From contig JAPTYO010000002.1 in NCBI GenBank assembly GCA_036873135.1, positions 44,755,452 to 44,819,451 on the forward strand: 64,000 nt of DNA, read 5' to 3'. The DNA comes from Clarkia xantiana subsp. parviflora. Taxonomy: Eukaryota > Streptophyta > Magnoliopsida > Myrtales > Onagraceae. The position numbers and the translations under genes were made by a program. The notes under the pieces were generated by a model. It was not told the DNA's origin and did no database searches. It was given only the letters and a program-made list of their open reading frames with translations. Shown piece after piece: positions 32,737-46,421 of this stretch (its first letter is position 1; each line of letters opens with the position of its first letter).

Positions 32737-35700
32737 ATGATGCATAACTATGGTCATGGACAGCTTATGGGGTCCGAAATTCATGGATTTCACACATTGC
32801 AAGGTGGGTTTCTTGAATCCCGATCCGCGGTCAAGTGTTCGAGCTTTGGCTTGGCTGAAACTTTTTCATAGGAAGTTTTTTGTTCCTGGAATTTTTGGAA
32901 AAATATATTTTCTTGTTGAGTATTTGCATAAGGTCGATTCGTCGAGATTGCAGACTAAAGGGCATCTAAAGAAAATTTTCTTTTGGTGAATTTCTGCTGA
33001 GTTGTATAAATTTAGTGGAATTCTGGTCAATGCTTAAAAGGGAAGGGAACTGATGCACGTGGTAGCTTAATTTCTTTGTTCCGGACGTGCAGATTTGGAC
33101 ATTGGCAACATAATGGAAGAAGCGTCTAGCAGATGGCTAAGGCCAAATGAGATTCATGCCATTCTCTGTAATTACAAGTATTTCACCATCAACGTGAAGC
33201 CAATGAACCTGCCTCGAAGTATCCCTCAACTCCTCTGTTTTTGTGTACTTGTACTATTATTATTTTGGATGCAGATAAATTTAGGGAAGCTCACCCTTTT
33301 ATTGAACTGCTACTTAAGTAACTGTGTTTAACTTATATATGATAACAGGTGGGAGGATAATATTATTTGATCGTAAAATGCTAAGGAATTTCCGCAAAGA
33401 CGGTCACAATTGGAAGAAGAAAAAAGATGGGAAGACTGTTAAAGAAGCTCATGAACATCTGAAAGTACGACCTGCCTGTATGAATGATAATTAAAGTTAA
33501 TGAATAAATGGCATGCAAAGGCTGACTGAAGATCAATTCCAATTTTCTGATGTGGTTAGGTTGGAAATGAAGAAAGGATCCATGTATATTATGCACATGG
33601 ACAAGACAATCCGACCTTTGTTCGTAGGTGTTACTGGCTGCTTGATAAGTATGCGTTTCTTCTACAGAGTTGTGGAAGATTAATCATTGTTTTTCTTAAT
33701 GATGTCACCTGATATAGTTCCTGCCTTTTCAGGGCTTATGAGCACATTGTACTTGTTCATTATCGTGAAACACAAGAGGTTGGTTAGTATATAGCTGCAT
33801 AGCAATTATTCCTTTTGCTTTTTTGTTATTCTGGGAACCATATACATGCAGCTCTTATGTGATGCAATCCATTTCAATGGTCTAAACGTGGCGTTTCTAA
33901 AAATGAGCTGCAAGTGAAAAAGAGTAAATTTTGATGATGGATTTAAATTGTAGATATTAAAAGTAAAACCAAGCTAAATTCTGGCTTGTGAATAATTTCT
34001 TATTTTACTAATTATGTTACTGTCGATTTTGATATGATGCAGTCGCAGAGTTCCCCAAGTGCAGCAACTCCTGTAAATTCAAATTCTAGCTCAGTCTCCG
34101 ATAATCATGCTCCTCGGATTTTGTCGGAAGAATATGATTCGGGAGCTAATCAGAAGCAGTATCTTACAAATCAAGCAAGTCCAAATAATAGTACGGAAAT
34201 TTAATACATTTTCTTTCTCTAGGAACAGATTTGTCCCATTTTCTTGAATCAGTTCTGTTCAGAGATATTCCAGGCTGATTAATGTTTCATGGAAATGATA
34301 ATTTTTTTTTCTGCTACATGTATCTTCAGTAATGCCTGGTGATAGCTTGACAATAATGAATCATGAAATGAAGCTTCATGAGTTAAATACCCTAGACTGG
34401 GATGATCTCGTGACAAACAACAATTCTACTCACTATACTCCTACTGGAGGAGGTACTTAGTTACTTCTCGTTTTCACCAAGAATTTCCATTTTTTATTTT
34501 CTTGCAAGACACTAACTTTTTTTTCTCCTTAATCGAACAGTTACAGGAGGCATTTCCTTCCCTGAACAACAAATTATTGCAGAAATTGATGTGGTTGGTA
34601 ATGTGAGTTCATATCTTAGTTTTTAACTACTTGGATGCTTATAGTAGTCTTTTTTTATTTGATGTTATTTACTGTAAAGAGTTGGGCCAGTCCTCAAAAG
34701 GTCAATCTTGACAGTAGCATTTTACTTTCCATTTGCAAAAGGGCAATGTTGATTGTGTGAAACTTAGAGTGAAAGCAGAATCTTCTCCATTTCAGAAAAT
34801 ACTTTGCCATCTCACTCAATCACTTTTTTTCTTGAAACGGTAATTTGTAGAATATTTCATTGCAATTGATCCTGTGAAAGTTAAGACTAATCACTTGACC
34901 AACTGTCCTAAAACCTTAAGGTGTTAGGTGAAGGCGTGATTTAATCTTTATTTCAACAGACCCCTTAAAAAAATTCACTATGAATGCTGTTGAAAATCGT
35001 TGTCAGATGACAAATCTGAACCAACTGTTTTATTTGCAGTTATTTTTGTGTTATTGTGGATTGGTCATTATTGCAGGGAAGATTTTTATCAAAAGCTTCA
35101 TCTTTTAACAACATGAATTAATTGATTGCTAATATGCGAATTCAGATGGGAGGAACGGATGCTTTTGGATCGAGCATGCACAATCAGGTGGAATTATTGG
35201 ATAGTGGCGGTTTACAAAGTCAGGATAGTTTTGGAAGGTGGATAAATTGCGTCATGACTGACTCTCCAGGCTCAATGAATGACCCATTACTCGAATCTTC
35301 ACTCACTATGAGTCAGTATTCATCTGCTTCTCCTCCAATGGATAGTCATAAGTCTTCAGGTCCTGAGCAGATATTTAGTATCACCGAAGTATCGCCTGGA
35401 TGGGCTTTCTCAAAGGAGAAAACAAAGGTCATTTTCAACTTTCAGATTTTAATACGTTGTTATCCAGTTTTATGTGTATACAAACATATTAAGGGTACTT
35501 TTCCTGAACATATCGCATAATTGTGAATCTTAAACAATTTTTTTATGTTACTTGCAGATACTGGTCACTGGGTTCTTCCATGAAGGATATGCACATCTTG
35601 CCAAATCAAATATATTGTGTATCACAGGCGATATATGTGTTCCTGCTGAAATTGTTCAAATTGGAGTATATCGATGCTTTATATCACCACACTCCCCTGG

Positions 35701-37660
35701 TTTGGTAAATTTCTTTCTAAGTTTTGACGGCCACAAACCCATAAGTCAAGTTATAAACTTTGAGTTCCGAGATCCTCCAATACAAAAGCCTCAAACAATT
35801 GACGACACCAAACCGGAACAAGAAGATCTATATGTTCTAATGAGACTTGCTCACTTGCTTTTCACAACATCCAAATCTTTTGACATCGCTTCAAGTAAAG
35901 TGTCAGCTAGCTCAATTAAGGAGGGAAGGAAATTTTCTTTCAAAACCTCCAGTCTTTTGAAAAGTTGGGAGTACTTAATGAGAGCAGTTAAAGCTGACAA
36001 GGCATCGTTTCCTCAAACTAAAGAAAATATATTGGAGCTGACATTGAAGAGCAGATTAAGGGAGTGGCTGTTGGAAAGAATAATTGGAGGCTGGCAAAGC
36101 TCTGAGTTGGATGCAAATGGTCAAGGTGTTATTCATCTGTGCTCGATTTTAGGGTTTACATGGTCCGTTCAACTATTTTCATGGTCATCTCTATCGTTAG
36201 ATTTTCGTGATCGGTGTGGATGGACAGCTCTTCATTGGGCTGCATATTATGGAAGGTATCTCAAATCTGCATATTATGCTTCCATCTGGTCGTGAAAATT
36301 GTGTGTGATTTTCTTCCCTGATCAATATGGTTTTGTTTATTTCAGAAAGATTGATGCTTCTATTAATGTAAGATGTAAGATAAGATAAGATAGACATATA
36401 GTATACATAATAGAAGAATTGAAGAGAAAAATAATTAAATTCAGTCATTCCTAGTGATTTTACCATAACGGATTGACAAGCTTATAGCAATGATTTTTTC
36501 CATATCTCAGGGAGAAGATGGTTGCCAGTTTATTATCTGCAGGGGCAAAGCCAAACTTAGTGACGGATCCCACATCAGAAAACCCAGGTGGATGCACAGC
36601 TGCTGATCTGGCATCCATGGCAGGTCACGAGGGCCTTGCTGCGTATCTTGCTGAAAAGGGTTTGGTGCAGCATTTTAAAGACATGAGCATTGCAGGGAAT
36701 ATCAGCGGCTCATTACCAAACACAGAAGACTCATCGACTATTACTAATGAGAATCTCACCGAGGATGATGTGTGTTTGAAGGACACTTTAACAGCTTATA
36801 GAACGGCTGCTGATGCAGCAGCGAGGATACAGTCAGCGTTCAGGGAGCATTCGTTGAAGCTGAGGGTGCAGCAGGTGGAGTTCTCTAACCCTGAAGATGA
36901 GGCAAGGAGTATTATAGCTGCAATGAGGATTCAGCATGCGTTTAGGAGTTATGATACCAAGAAACAGATGGTGGCTGCCGCTCGGATTCAGCATAGGTTT
37001 CGAACTTGGAAGCTGCGTAGGGAGTTCCTTAATATGCGTCGCCAGGCCATCAAGATACAAGTAATCATCTCTCTCTCTCTATCCAATTTTATGATGAAAA
37101 TTGTGGCTTTTATTTGTATTTTTGAAAGATGTTGGGATGAACTCATGCTATTGGTTATCAAATTCAGGCTGTTTTCAGAGGATTTCAAGTGAGGAGGCAG
37201 TATAGGAAAATCATTTGGTCAGTTGGGGTTCTTGAGAAAGCAATATTGAGATGGCGCTTAAAGAGAAAAGGGTTTCGGGGGCTCCAGGTGGAGCCTGCTG
37301 AGGATGTATTGACAGAATCCAAGGAAGACAGCGACTCAGAGGAAGAAGATTTCTTCAGAATCAGCAGGAGACAAGCCGAAGAACGTGTTGAGAGAGCTGT
37401 TGTTAGGGTTCAAGCCATGTTTCGCTCCAAAAAAGCTCAAGAAGAGTACCGCAGAATGAAGTTGGCGTGTAAAGAAGCAGAGGTACCCAAATACATATAT
37501 GTTTTTTACTAGAAACCCAAATAAGATCGATCGCACACAACTGAAACAGCACCGCTTGTCAAAATTGCTTTTTTTGCTGTTCATTTGATCACGCGGGTTC
37601 TGGTTTATGCAGATAGAGTATGAAGAGCATCAAGAAGTCGACTCAGATATGGAGAGGTGA
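32737..37660 (+). CDS. CAMTA: Calmodulin-binding transcription activator (CAMTA5/6-like)
   Basis: Coding exons fitted with GT-AG sites and consistent phases: 32737-32803, 33093-33218, 33349-33464, 33560-33648, 33733-33778, 34043-34190, 34330-34452, 34541-34602, 35146-35427, 35558-36255, 36511-37060, 37168-37482, 37613-37660. They total 2670 nt, 889 residues, close to the usual family length. Domains: CG-1 DNA-binding domain at residues ~27-146 (RWLRPNEIHAIL, LFDRKMLRNFRKDGH, RRCYWLL); TIG/IPT-like at ~354-440 (ILVTGFF, YRCFISPHSPG); ankyrin repeats at ~545-680 (GWTALHWAAYYGR); IQ motifs at ~685-765 (AAARIQSAFR, AAMRIQHAF, AAARIQHRF); calmodulin-binding helix at ~770-810. A nuclear factor that binds CGCG-type promoter elements and links calcium signals to transcription (family knowledge). 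No lesion seen. The sequence at 32399-32736 is promoter/5' UTR. Confidence 0.93.
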
Positions 37661-38311
37661 AAATTTGCTAAAAATTACTCTCCTGAAGATGTTTTGTGTG
37701 TTATTCGACTTCTTCTGTACATTCTGTGTAAATTTGTGTTGTAGCTGGTACTTGATTTTACCCTTCTTAGCTAGCTGTTTTAAGATCTTTAAGGAAGGGT
37801 GCTTGATTCTAGATTGATTGCTAGTTTTCACCTTAAAAACCCATCTTTTCAGTGTTCTGACAATTTCAAAACCTGATTAAACATTGTTACGGTGGTTACT
37901 TCCTGCCTGCGATCTTCATGATCTTGGTACTCAAGTCTATGTTGCTTTGGTATGAAGAAGGTTCTTGGATTTGGCTTTTGGTACTCAGGTGGTGTTGATG
38001 GCTCTCAATCCTATCTTCCACTTGGATTACTTAACTGCTAGAATTTGATTATACACATGATTCGACTATCTTTTCACTATTTTTTACAGTCCATAAGTTG
38101 ATTCAAATTCATAAATCATCAGAAATAAAATATAAAAATAAAAATCACCACAATCCCCATACTTTATTACCAAATTCAACAAAAAATTGTCTAGCAAACC
38201 AAACTCACCTAGATGTCCACAAAACATGGAAAGACAATACAAAATGATGTGTCAATTCTACCCTCCCCATAAGAAGAATTACAAGAAGCCTATTATGATT
38301 CCCAATCTACT
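37661..38311. other. convergent 3' intergenic region between CAMTA and SAR1
   Basis: About 650 bp holding the 3' UTRs of both genes. On the minus strand an AATAAAG-like signal lies at about 38162-38168, some 150 bp after the SAR1 stop. No third gene or transposon is recognised. Confidence 0.6.
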
Positions 38312-39866
38312 TTACTTGATGTACTGAGAGAGCCACTTGAATCCATCTCCGTAACCCATCTTCCTCACAATGCTGCACATGAAGACCTCCAGAGGCCGAA
38401 TGGTGGAGTCGTTGATGGCTACCTTGCCCTTACCAGTAGTGAAGTTGGTGAGGCCGAGGTGGAAACGAAGCTCATCTTCAGAAACAGCATATTGGATGTC
38501 GATTTTGTTTCCAAGGATGAGGAAAGGCACATTTTGAAGACCTTCATCGGATAACAGGGCATCAAGCTCCCTCTTTGACTCTGCAAACCTCTCCTTGTCA
38601 TATGCATCCACTAGGTAAACCACTGCATCAACCTGTGAAATTAGGGTACAAGGCACACAAAGAACCCACCATCATTGATATCATAACTATAATACATATA
38701 TATATTGTAGAAAAGAGCCAGATAAGTGAGGCAGAATGAATTCCAATATTGAAATTAATAAACTAAATCAAATTATTTATTACGAAAACCAGAAACACCT
38801 TGTTATTGATACTTCTAATGACCCGTAATCTAAGAAAATTCCTCCGGTTCTTATGCTTTCAATAATAAATAGTTACAATAACCGGATGAGTTTGGGTTCA
38901 AAGTATCTATACAACCTATGAAATTTTAACGTGCACTGCAAAGACAAAACACTACCACCGACAAGATTTCAGTTGACTCATAGTTATATCTACCATGCAT
39001 CTAATAGGTACTGGAAAAAAAATAATGGGGAAAAGACAATATTTGTAACCAATCGATTTAGAAAAACCATATATATTTAAAGGAAGATGATAACTATTGG
39101 AGCTACTAATGAAATTCCCTGATACTAATGAGATGACTATTTTTCTTTTTGCTAGATAAGGGGGAAACTCAATATACCATGCAACCATAACTATATCAAT
39201 GTACAAGATTTATAGAGCTAACACACACTGCACAATCAATCCACAGAAGCATAGAGCTACAGCATAGATGATATAACTAATGTCAATAGGTATTGCACCT
39301 TAGCATAGTAATCTTTCCAAACTCGGCGAGCAATCTGGTGACCCCCTAAATCAAAAGCCTTGAACTTGATTTTCCCAATACTAAGCTCCTCTGATGTCGG
39401 ATGCTGCGTAGGTTGGTGTTGCACCAATCTCTGCAACCAAACATTCCTCGGGTAAGTCCAAACAAGGGACCGGAATCAATCAAAGCCGAATTTGTAGAGA
39501 AATTCAATATGAATACAAAATAAAGCCTAAAGGTACCATACGCTAACCAAATCAAGAACTCCTACCAGATAAATATAGATAATTTGAATACTGTGTGATC
39601 CAAATAACAAGCAATTCAAAGCTCATGGCGACCACATGACCAAACATCAATAACAAAGATCACATCTGCGGTGCACAAAGACTTAAATTGGCGATCTGCA
39701 GTATTAGAGACAAAGTCAAAATGCAGCAAGGAAGTACCTCGTCCTTCAACATGTGAAGAAGGGTCGTCTTTCCGGCATTGTCGAGCCCGAGGAAGAGAAT
39801 CTTGGCCTCCTTCTGCCACAGACCCAGGGAGGCGAGGATCCCGTAGAACCAGTCGAAGATAAACAT
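38312..39866 (-). CDS. SAR1: SAR1 small GTPase (COPII vesicle coat)
   Basis: Three coding exons on the minus strand: 39866-39738 (43 codons), 39430-39299 (44 codons) and 38632-38312 (106 codons plus stop), joined in phase 0 with GT-AG sites. The 193 residues are exactly the family length. It begins [17 protein letters not shown], the membrane-inserting N-terminal helix typical of SAR1. P-loop GLDNAGKT (residues 27-34), switch-2 DLGGHQ, base-binding NKID, and C-terminal [21 protein letters not shown]1 recruits Sec23/24 and starts COPII budding at the endoplasmic reticulum (family knowledge). No lesion. The upstream 275 bp to the LINE end holds the 5' UTR and promoter, so the LINE lies very close to this promoter. 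Confidence 0.95.
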
Positions 39867-40289
39867 ATCTGCTGCTGGGATCGACCGAAATATGAGATTT
39901 TTTAGCAGATCGGAGGCTCAATGCTCAGAAATTGGAAGAAGGTGTGCTAGGTAGGTGTCTGAACGAAGAAAGGGTTAAATGGACGGGGAATGGTGAACAG
40001 TGTACTGTTGTAGCATGTGAAGGTGTTTTTCCTCTTTCCTTTCTAAAAAATATATATATATCTATTACTCTATTATCACATTAAAAAAATCTAAATATTT
40101 AAAATTGTCCTCGTACTTTAAATTATCCTCACAAAATTTGATTTTTTTTTTAATAAAAGGAGCTATTATATTAAAACAACCAACCAACAACCAACAAAGT
40201 GCAAATACAAGAACATCAAAACACAACCGAAGCAGAACAAACAGAAATGATGGCAGCTGGAATGCAGGGAGCAAACCAGCAGCCAAAAC

Positions 40290-43200
40290 AACCTAACAAC
40301 TCAGACCTTCTAGCAAGATCATGAGCTAGCTTACACAATAGTCTAGGAACCTTAGAAACAGAGAAGTTCGACAACTTAGAAGCTTAAAAAACAACATCTG
40401 AAATCACACCAAACAAAATTGCAGGGGCAAAAGAAGGTAAGTAAAATGCTAAAGTAAGGACTGCTGAATCCGTTTCGAGAACATAAGGGTTGTTTCCTAC
40501 TTCATTTGCCAACAAAACACCAGCTCTGCATACAATTCCTTACGCCAAAAGAGGATCCACACCATGAACCTTCACAACTGACACAGCAACGACATCCCCA
40601 AGATTATTTATGATAACAACAGCTCGTACCACCAAATTGGACTCCCTAAAGACTACCCCATCTTTTATGACCCTTCACAGATGGGCTCTAGAATAATTGC
40701 TCAGGGCTCCTGAAAAGGAGGAAGACGGTTGTTGTTGCTAGTGCCTCCTGGTTCTGGTACCTGTGATCAATGCATCATAACCATCAATATCATTAAATAA
40801 AGAGTACATAAGCTTCATAGTCTGTGATATGTTTGGTTGTTGAGCTCTGAACACCAGAGAATTCCTAGCTAGCCAAATCCCCAAAGAACAACACATTTCT
40901 GACTGATAGATATATAATATTCTCTCTTTAAGATGGGACTTCGACCCAAGTCCAACTCAAGCCAATCCAGCACCGAGTTGACATGTAAGGAAGATGTAAT
41001 AATCCCAAAAGGACTAGCAAATCAAATTCTTGATGCAGAGTGACACTCCCACATAACATGAGTCCAGGATTCATTAGCAGTGGAACAAAAGGAACATGAT
41101 GGGTTAAAGGAGGTAATACGTCTTTCGAGGTTTTGCCCAAGAGCTAAACCACCATTGTAACCCTTCCAGACGAACATCTTGATCTTGGAAGGAAGAGGTA
41201 GGGACCACAACCTACTCCAAAATGTGGGATTAACAGTCATAGGGGGGGGGGGGGGGGGGGTAGTTGAGCAATGAACAGGGAACGTAGCATATGATACCCA
41301 GACTTGACAGTGTATTTTCCAGACTTATGGTGCAGCCAAATGAACTTATCCGACGTAGAGAACATTGGTAGGGATAACTCAGAAATAATAGAGACAACAA
41401 AATGGTGAATCTTCTGATTAAGCTCATTGATTAGCCAGGTTTGTGAAGATGGATGGATCACAGAATTAACCATACAAGGTCGAGCTTCATCCAAACTTAC
41501 TCTCCATTGCAAAAGGGAGGAGATATTTGAGACCCATGGATCAGTCCAAAACCGTATAGAATGACCATTTCCAACCTGCCAACGACAGCCTTGAGATAAT
41601 AATGGTATAAGTTTGAATAAGGACTTCCAGATAGCAGAGTGATTAGCTGAGCACTTAGCAGAGAAAATATATTCATTAGGGAAATACTCCTGTTTCATAA
41701 TAGATGACCAAAGGGATGTGGGATTATTGAAGATACGCCAAAGTTGCTTGAAAAAGAGAGCAACATTCTAAATACGAAAATCTTTAAACCCCAAACCCCA
41801 TTCCCTTTTACTACATGTAAGTTTATCCCAGGCAATCCAATGAATACCTTTCCTATCAGCTGAGTTCTTCCACCAGAACATACGAATCAATTGCTCAGCC
41901 TGATCTAATACATGGAAAGGAAGTTGAACATAACTCATTGAGTAGGATGGGATAGAGGACACTGTAGCTTTAATAAGTATTTCATTCCCAGCTGGAGAAA
42001 TGAATTTGGTCATGTAGCCTTGGATCCTTGCAGCAATTCTATCAATTAAAACAGTTCCTATGAGTTTCTTTTGAGTAGAACAATCAATAGGAATACCCAA
42101 ATATTTATCGCAATCCAACATTTCTCTAACACCAAAGGAGGATATAAACTGTGTGCTGAAGGATTGTGGGACATTTTTACTAAATTTGACTGATGACTTC
42201 GAAAAATTAACTAATTGACCAGATTGTTCACCATATTCAGTAAACAGAGCTTGCAAGGTTGGCAGAATTGCTTGGTTGACTTCAAAGAACAGAAAGCAGT
42301 CATCAGCAAATAGTAGGTGGGAAATTGCTTGACAAGAAGCAGCTGGTTTGATTCCATTGATAATGTTTGGAAAATAGATAACTGAGTAGATAGTACCTAT
42401 GAGCAGAGAATGAATAAGAATGGAGATAAAGGGTCCCCTGACGAAGCCCCCTTGTTGGAATGATTGGTTGAGACGGGTAACCATCGATAAGGAAACTCAG
42501 GGATGTTGAAGTGATGCATTACATAATCCATCTAATGAACCCAGTAAGAAAGCCTAATTTGATCATAAAAGCTTCAAGGAAGGGCCACTCAACACGATCA
42601 TAAGCCTTACTCATGTCCAGTTTGAGCGTCATAAGACCTATCTTTCCACATCTCATTTTCTTAATTGTGTGGAGGATCTCCTGAGCTAATAGAATATTAT
42701 CTGTAATCAATCTATGCGGCACAGAAGCACTCTAGAAGGGTGATATGATATCTAGGAGGACAGATTTCAACCTATTAGTTAGAACCTTTGAAATGATTTT
42801 GTAAGTAGTATTACAAAGGCTAATGGGTCTCCATTGTGACATTGACTGAGGTTGACCTGTTTTAGGGATGAGGACAATATGTGTTCTGTTTTTCTCTTTG
42901 AGAATGTGACCAGAATTGAAAAAACTTGTCACAGAGGCAATTACATCTTGATGAATAAGGTCCCAATTGTGTAGAAAGAAACCTGGAGGATACCCATCAG
43001 GGCCAGGGGCCTTATCAGACTGGAGAGACTTGGCAGCCAAAATAATTTCCAGATTAGAGACAGGAACTCCCAAAAGATGAAAATCTCTGGAAGAATGAGT
43101 AGTGTTTAGTCTATTTAATAGAGAAAGAGGACCTTAGGTAATTGTTAAGGAGAAAACATTTTTAAAATAAGAATGAATATGGTTATGAACCTGAGATGGA

Positions 43201-44285
43201 TCAGTGATCCATTCTCCCTCATTATTCATTACCTAGTCCAGCCTATTTGCATGTCGACGAGATAGAGTTTTAACATGATGTTAACATTTGTATTCCTATC
43301 CCTCTCCACTAGCCACAGCTGCCTTGACTTCTGTCTCCAATGAATTTCCTCACAAGATTACAAATCCTCTAGAATCTTGATAAGTCTAGCTTCCTCTTCC
43401 ACATTAACAGGATCCACTTGGCACAACAGTAAAGATTGTAAGGACTCAGTAATCCTAGCTTTAAGGATTCCAAATGTTGATTTGTTCCAATGTCTAAGAG
43501 AAGATCGAAGTCTAGATATCTTCTGTTGCAGCACGAATTGGGGTGAACCATAACAGGTACGGTTCCAAGAAGCAGAGAGCATATCAGGGAAGGAAGGATG
43601 AGATTGCCACATTTTCTCAAACCTAAAAGGTCTTCTAGTAGAGTTGACAAAAGGACCACCATGAACAAGACCACTCAGATGAAATAAAAACTCTATCTAG
43701 TTTTTCCTTAATATTAAAATCACCTCTCCTTCTGTTTGACCAAGTATAAGGAGGGCCCTGGAATCCTAAATCCATCAAATCTAAGGAACTCGACCATAAA
43801 TGGGATTGCAAGATTCTCGAGGCAAAAACAGGATTACCTCCCAATTTCTCAGTGACACTCCAAATGTCATTGAAATCACCTATCAACATCCAGGGTTCAT
43901 TCAAAGGTTGTAACAGAGATACTTGATTCCAAAATTTAACCCTATCAGCCAAGATAGAAGGAGCATACACAAAGGTGAAAAACCAAGGTATGCTAATAGG
44001 GTCAAATTTGATGGAGCAATGAATAAACACAGGCGAGGAAGTGAGTATGTTAACATCGAAGAGGAATCTCTAGGCAAGAACTAAACCACCTCTAGTCTCA
44101 ATCGCAGGAATAGAGAAGATATTGGAAAAACCTAAATTTGTCAAGGTTTGCTCTATTCTAGCGGGTTTGCATTTTACTTCAGATAAACAGACTATTGCAG
44201 GATTCTTCTGCGCCACCAAACGACGCAAATGCTGAATTGTCAAGGCACTCCCAGTACCTTGACAATTCCAGGCCAAAAGTATCAT
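40290..44285 (-). pseudogene. LINE ORF2: endonuclease, reverse transcriptase, RNase H remnant
   Basis: Start ATG at 44285 (MILLAWNCQGTGSALT), the classic L1 endonuclease N-terminus; the catalytic SEVK and GDFND follow. The RT covers about 43070-41770: KAPGPDGYPPGFF, then LKLDMSKAYDRVEW and the active site LLFADDCFLFF. A zf-RVT-like part (FWSRLWSLPLPSKIKMF) lies at about 41020-41240. Downstream (about 40720-40290) decayed RNase H is readable with VLETDSAVL. Breaks include a stop at 44070, a stop near 42732, and frame changes near 43650, 42500 and 41240; the last coincides with a 19-base G run. Confidence 0.88.
41242..41260 (+). repeat. poly(G) run, 19 bases
   Basis: Uninterrupted G on the plus strand (C on the LINE coding strand) exactly where the ORF2 frame shifts. 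It could be slippage in the genome or a sequencing error. Confidence 0.9.
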
Positions 44286-44535
44286 AATGGCAGCAGAAAC
44301 TGCACATCATGCAGATCCGCAAAATCACCAGCCCCATGAGTAAAATAAGAGCAATGCCATAACATGAACAAAAAAGAAACCTGATCATACGAGACCGGTG
44401 CATCCACCATTTCCTGATCTGTAACCGAAGGGCCAAAAGAGCTGTCAGTATCCTCCTCCATGGTTCTCTGACGAATACGTCGCTCAGGCATGGGTGTGTC
44501 CCTGATATATACACCTCATAAGAACGCTTCCTTGA

Positions 44536-46328
44536 TTATGGTTCATCCATTTGCCCATTCTCCACTATAGGCTCCTTCCCGGGATGACGGGATTCCATCG
44601 TCTGAGGCATTCCCACCATGTTTGAGCTAATCGCCGGCAGAGGCGGAGAAGGGGAGCGATTAGACGGGCCAGCCTCATTGTTATTAGCCGGACCTGGTAA
44701 TTGGGCCCCCACGGAAGCCTCATGCAAATGCTCCATTAAGACGAGTTGGGTCGCTAGGTCCTGCTCATCTGGCACCTCCATTTCAGAGAGACCCAGACCC
44801 ACGAGAACACTCATTGGGCTTTGAGCATTTGACACCCCATTACTCGAAATACCCCAGCCATAGCGCCTCGACCCAACAGCATAACCTTGTCTCTGAGCAG
44901 AAGCCTCCCCAAGATCATCCATTTCCATAAAATTACGTTGATGTGGTGCGTCTGGGATAGCAGAAACCCTAAAAGCTTCGACGAACGAAAGGTAAGAAAA
45001 ATCCCATGCCGGCGATGGATTCTGAGATGTGAAGTGACTCTGCGGAGCAGCCCAATTGAAATTCCATTGCTGATGAAATGGGACAAAGACAGCAAGAGGG
45101 AATGCAAGATGTGCATGTTGAACAGATTGACGATACTGTGAAGGTGGCTGAGGTGAAGGGAACTCCGTAGGTCTCGGGTCCGAGGGGAACGTAGGAGGTG
45201 GAACCCAAACTTAACCAGGAGTCAAGGTTGGCAAAGATAACAAAGAATACGGTATTGCACCTGGTGGTAACGAGGATATGGGCTCAGCAGCAATAGGAAC
45301 CTCATCAGCTTGCGGCTGAGGCGAAGCAAGTGTGTTAGAAGCTTGACGATTGTATCTAGATTGATTTTTGAACTCCCTACTCTGTCGCCTTGAGCCACCA
45401 CGGTTCGGAGTGTTGAGGGTATGATCCTCCTGACGAGCCATCCAATTAGTCAACATTCCAGACCCACGATTTCCGGCAGAGAACATATCATGAGGCGATT
45501 GTGAGATAGTGGTTAATCCGTGTTCCTCCGCCACACGAGCAAGCCTTGCCGTTAAATCATTAAGAACCACTGACCCTGGAGCTCGACACTCCTCTAGATT
45601 GTGGCCAAATCTGCCACACCGGCGACAAGGAAGCCCCAAGCGATAAGCTATGAATACCTCAAACGTGCGAAAACCATCAGCGATGCCAACCGAGGGCAAA
45701 ACCGGTTGGAGAAGATCGATCAAAACCCTAACCCTAGGGTACTTAGTGAGCCAAGTACCCTCAGCTGAAACGTCCGTCTGAATCACCTCTCCTACCTGAG
45801 AAGTAATCATATGAATATTATCATCTGTCATTAACCCCATCGGTAAGCCTCGAAGTACGATCCATGTCTCCACCCGAGTAAAGTTTGCATCTATGTTTGT
45901 TAGATCGGGATCAGGATGCCAAATGTGGAGAATCATTCCTTGTATGTTAAAAGCACCATTCATTAAAACCTCAAGAGCTTGCTCCGTCGTGGAAAATATG
46001 AACAGAGACCATCCTCACGATGCACAACCTCCGGAGCTTCATCGACTCTCCAATTAGCCTCCACAAAATGACGAACCACATCCTCCCGAACACACCGGAA
46101 GGAGAGAAAACGCCCAAAAAGGACTCTGGGAAGGATATTCATAGCTTTGGATTTGTCTGAGACTAGGGAAATTTTCTTTGCATGAAGAGTAAAACACTCA
46201 TTGAAGAACTGGAGTGTGACTGATGCATCGTTTAAAGAGGAGGTGTGATCTGATGGAAACCGAAGAGGCGGACGCCATCGCAACCCTAGGTAATGATTAC
46301 CCCTTTTCCTTACTTTTGATAATCTCAC
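44536..46328 (-). pseudogene. LINE ORF1 (gag-like, zinc knuckle)
   Basis: A DUF4283-like N-terminal region (46328-45963) changes frame near 46000 and continues in 45963-45211 with PMGLMTDDNIHMIT and the CX2CX4HX4C knuckle CRRCGRFGHNLEEC at about 45600. A Ser/Pro-rich tail follows to 44536 in further frames. No clear ATG opens the first segment (GTG at 46328), so the start is uncertain. ORF1 proteins of plant L1 elements bind RNA (family knowledge). Confidence 0.8.
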
Positions 46329-46378
46329 AAGTAATCAGTCATGCAAACAATAACCACTTGCCACATCAGAAAGAATAG

Positions 46379-46421
46379 AAGAAGAAGAAGAAGAAGAAGA
46401 AGAAGAAGAAGAAGAAGAAAA
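46379..46421 (+). repeat. (GAA)n microsatellite
   Basis: About 14 GAA units in the 5' region of the LINE, giving (CTT)n on its coding strand. Confidence 0.95.
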
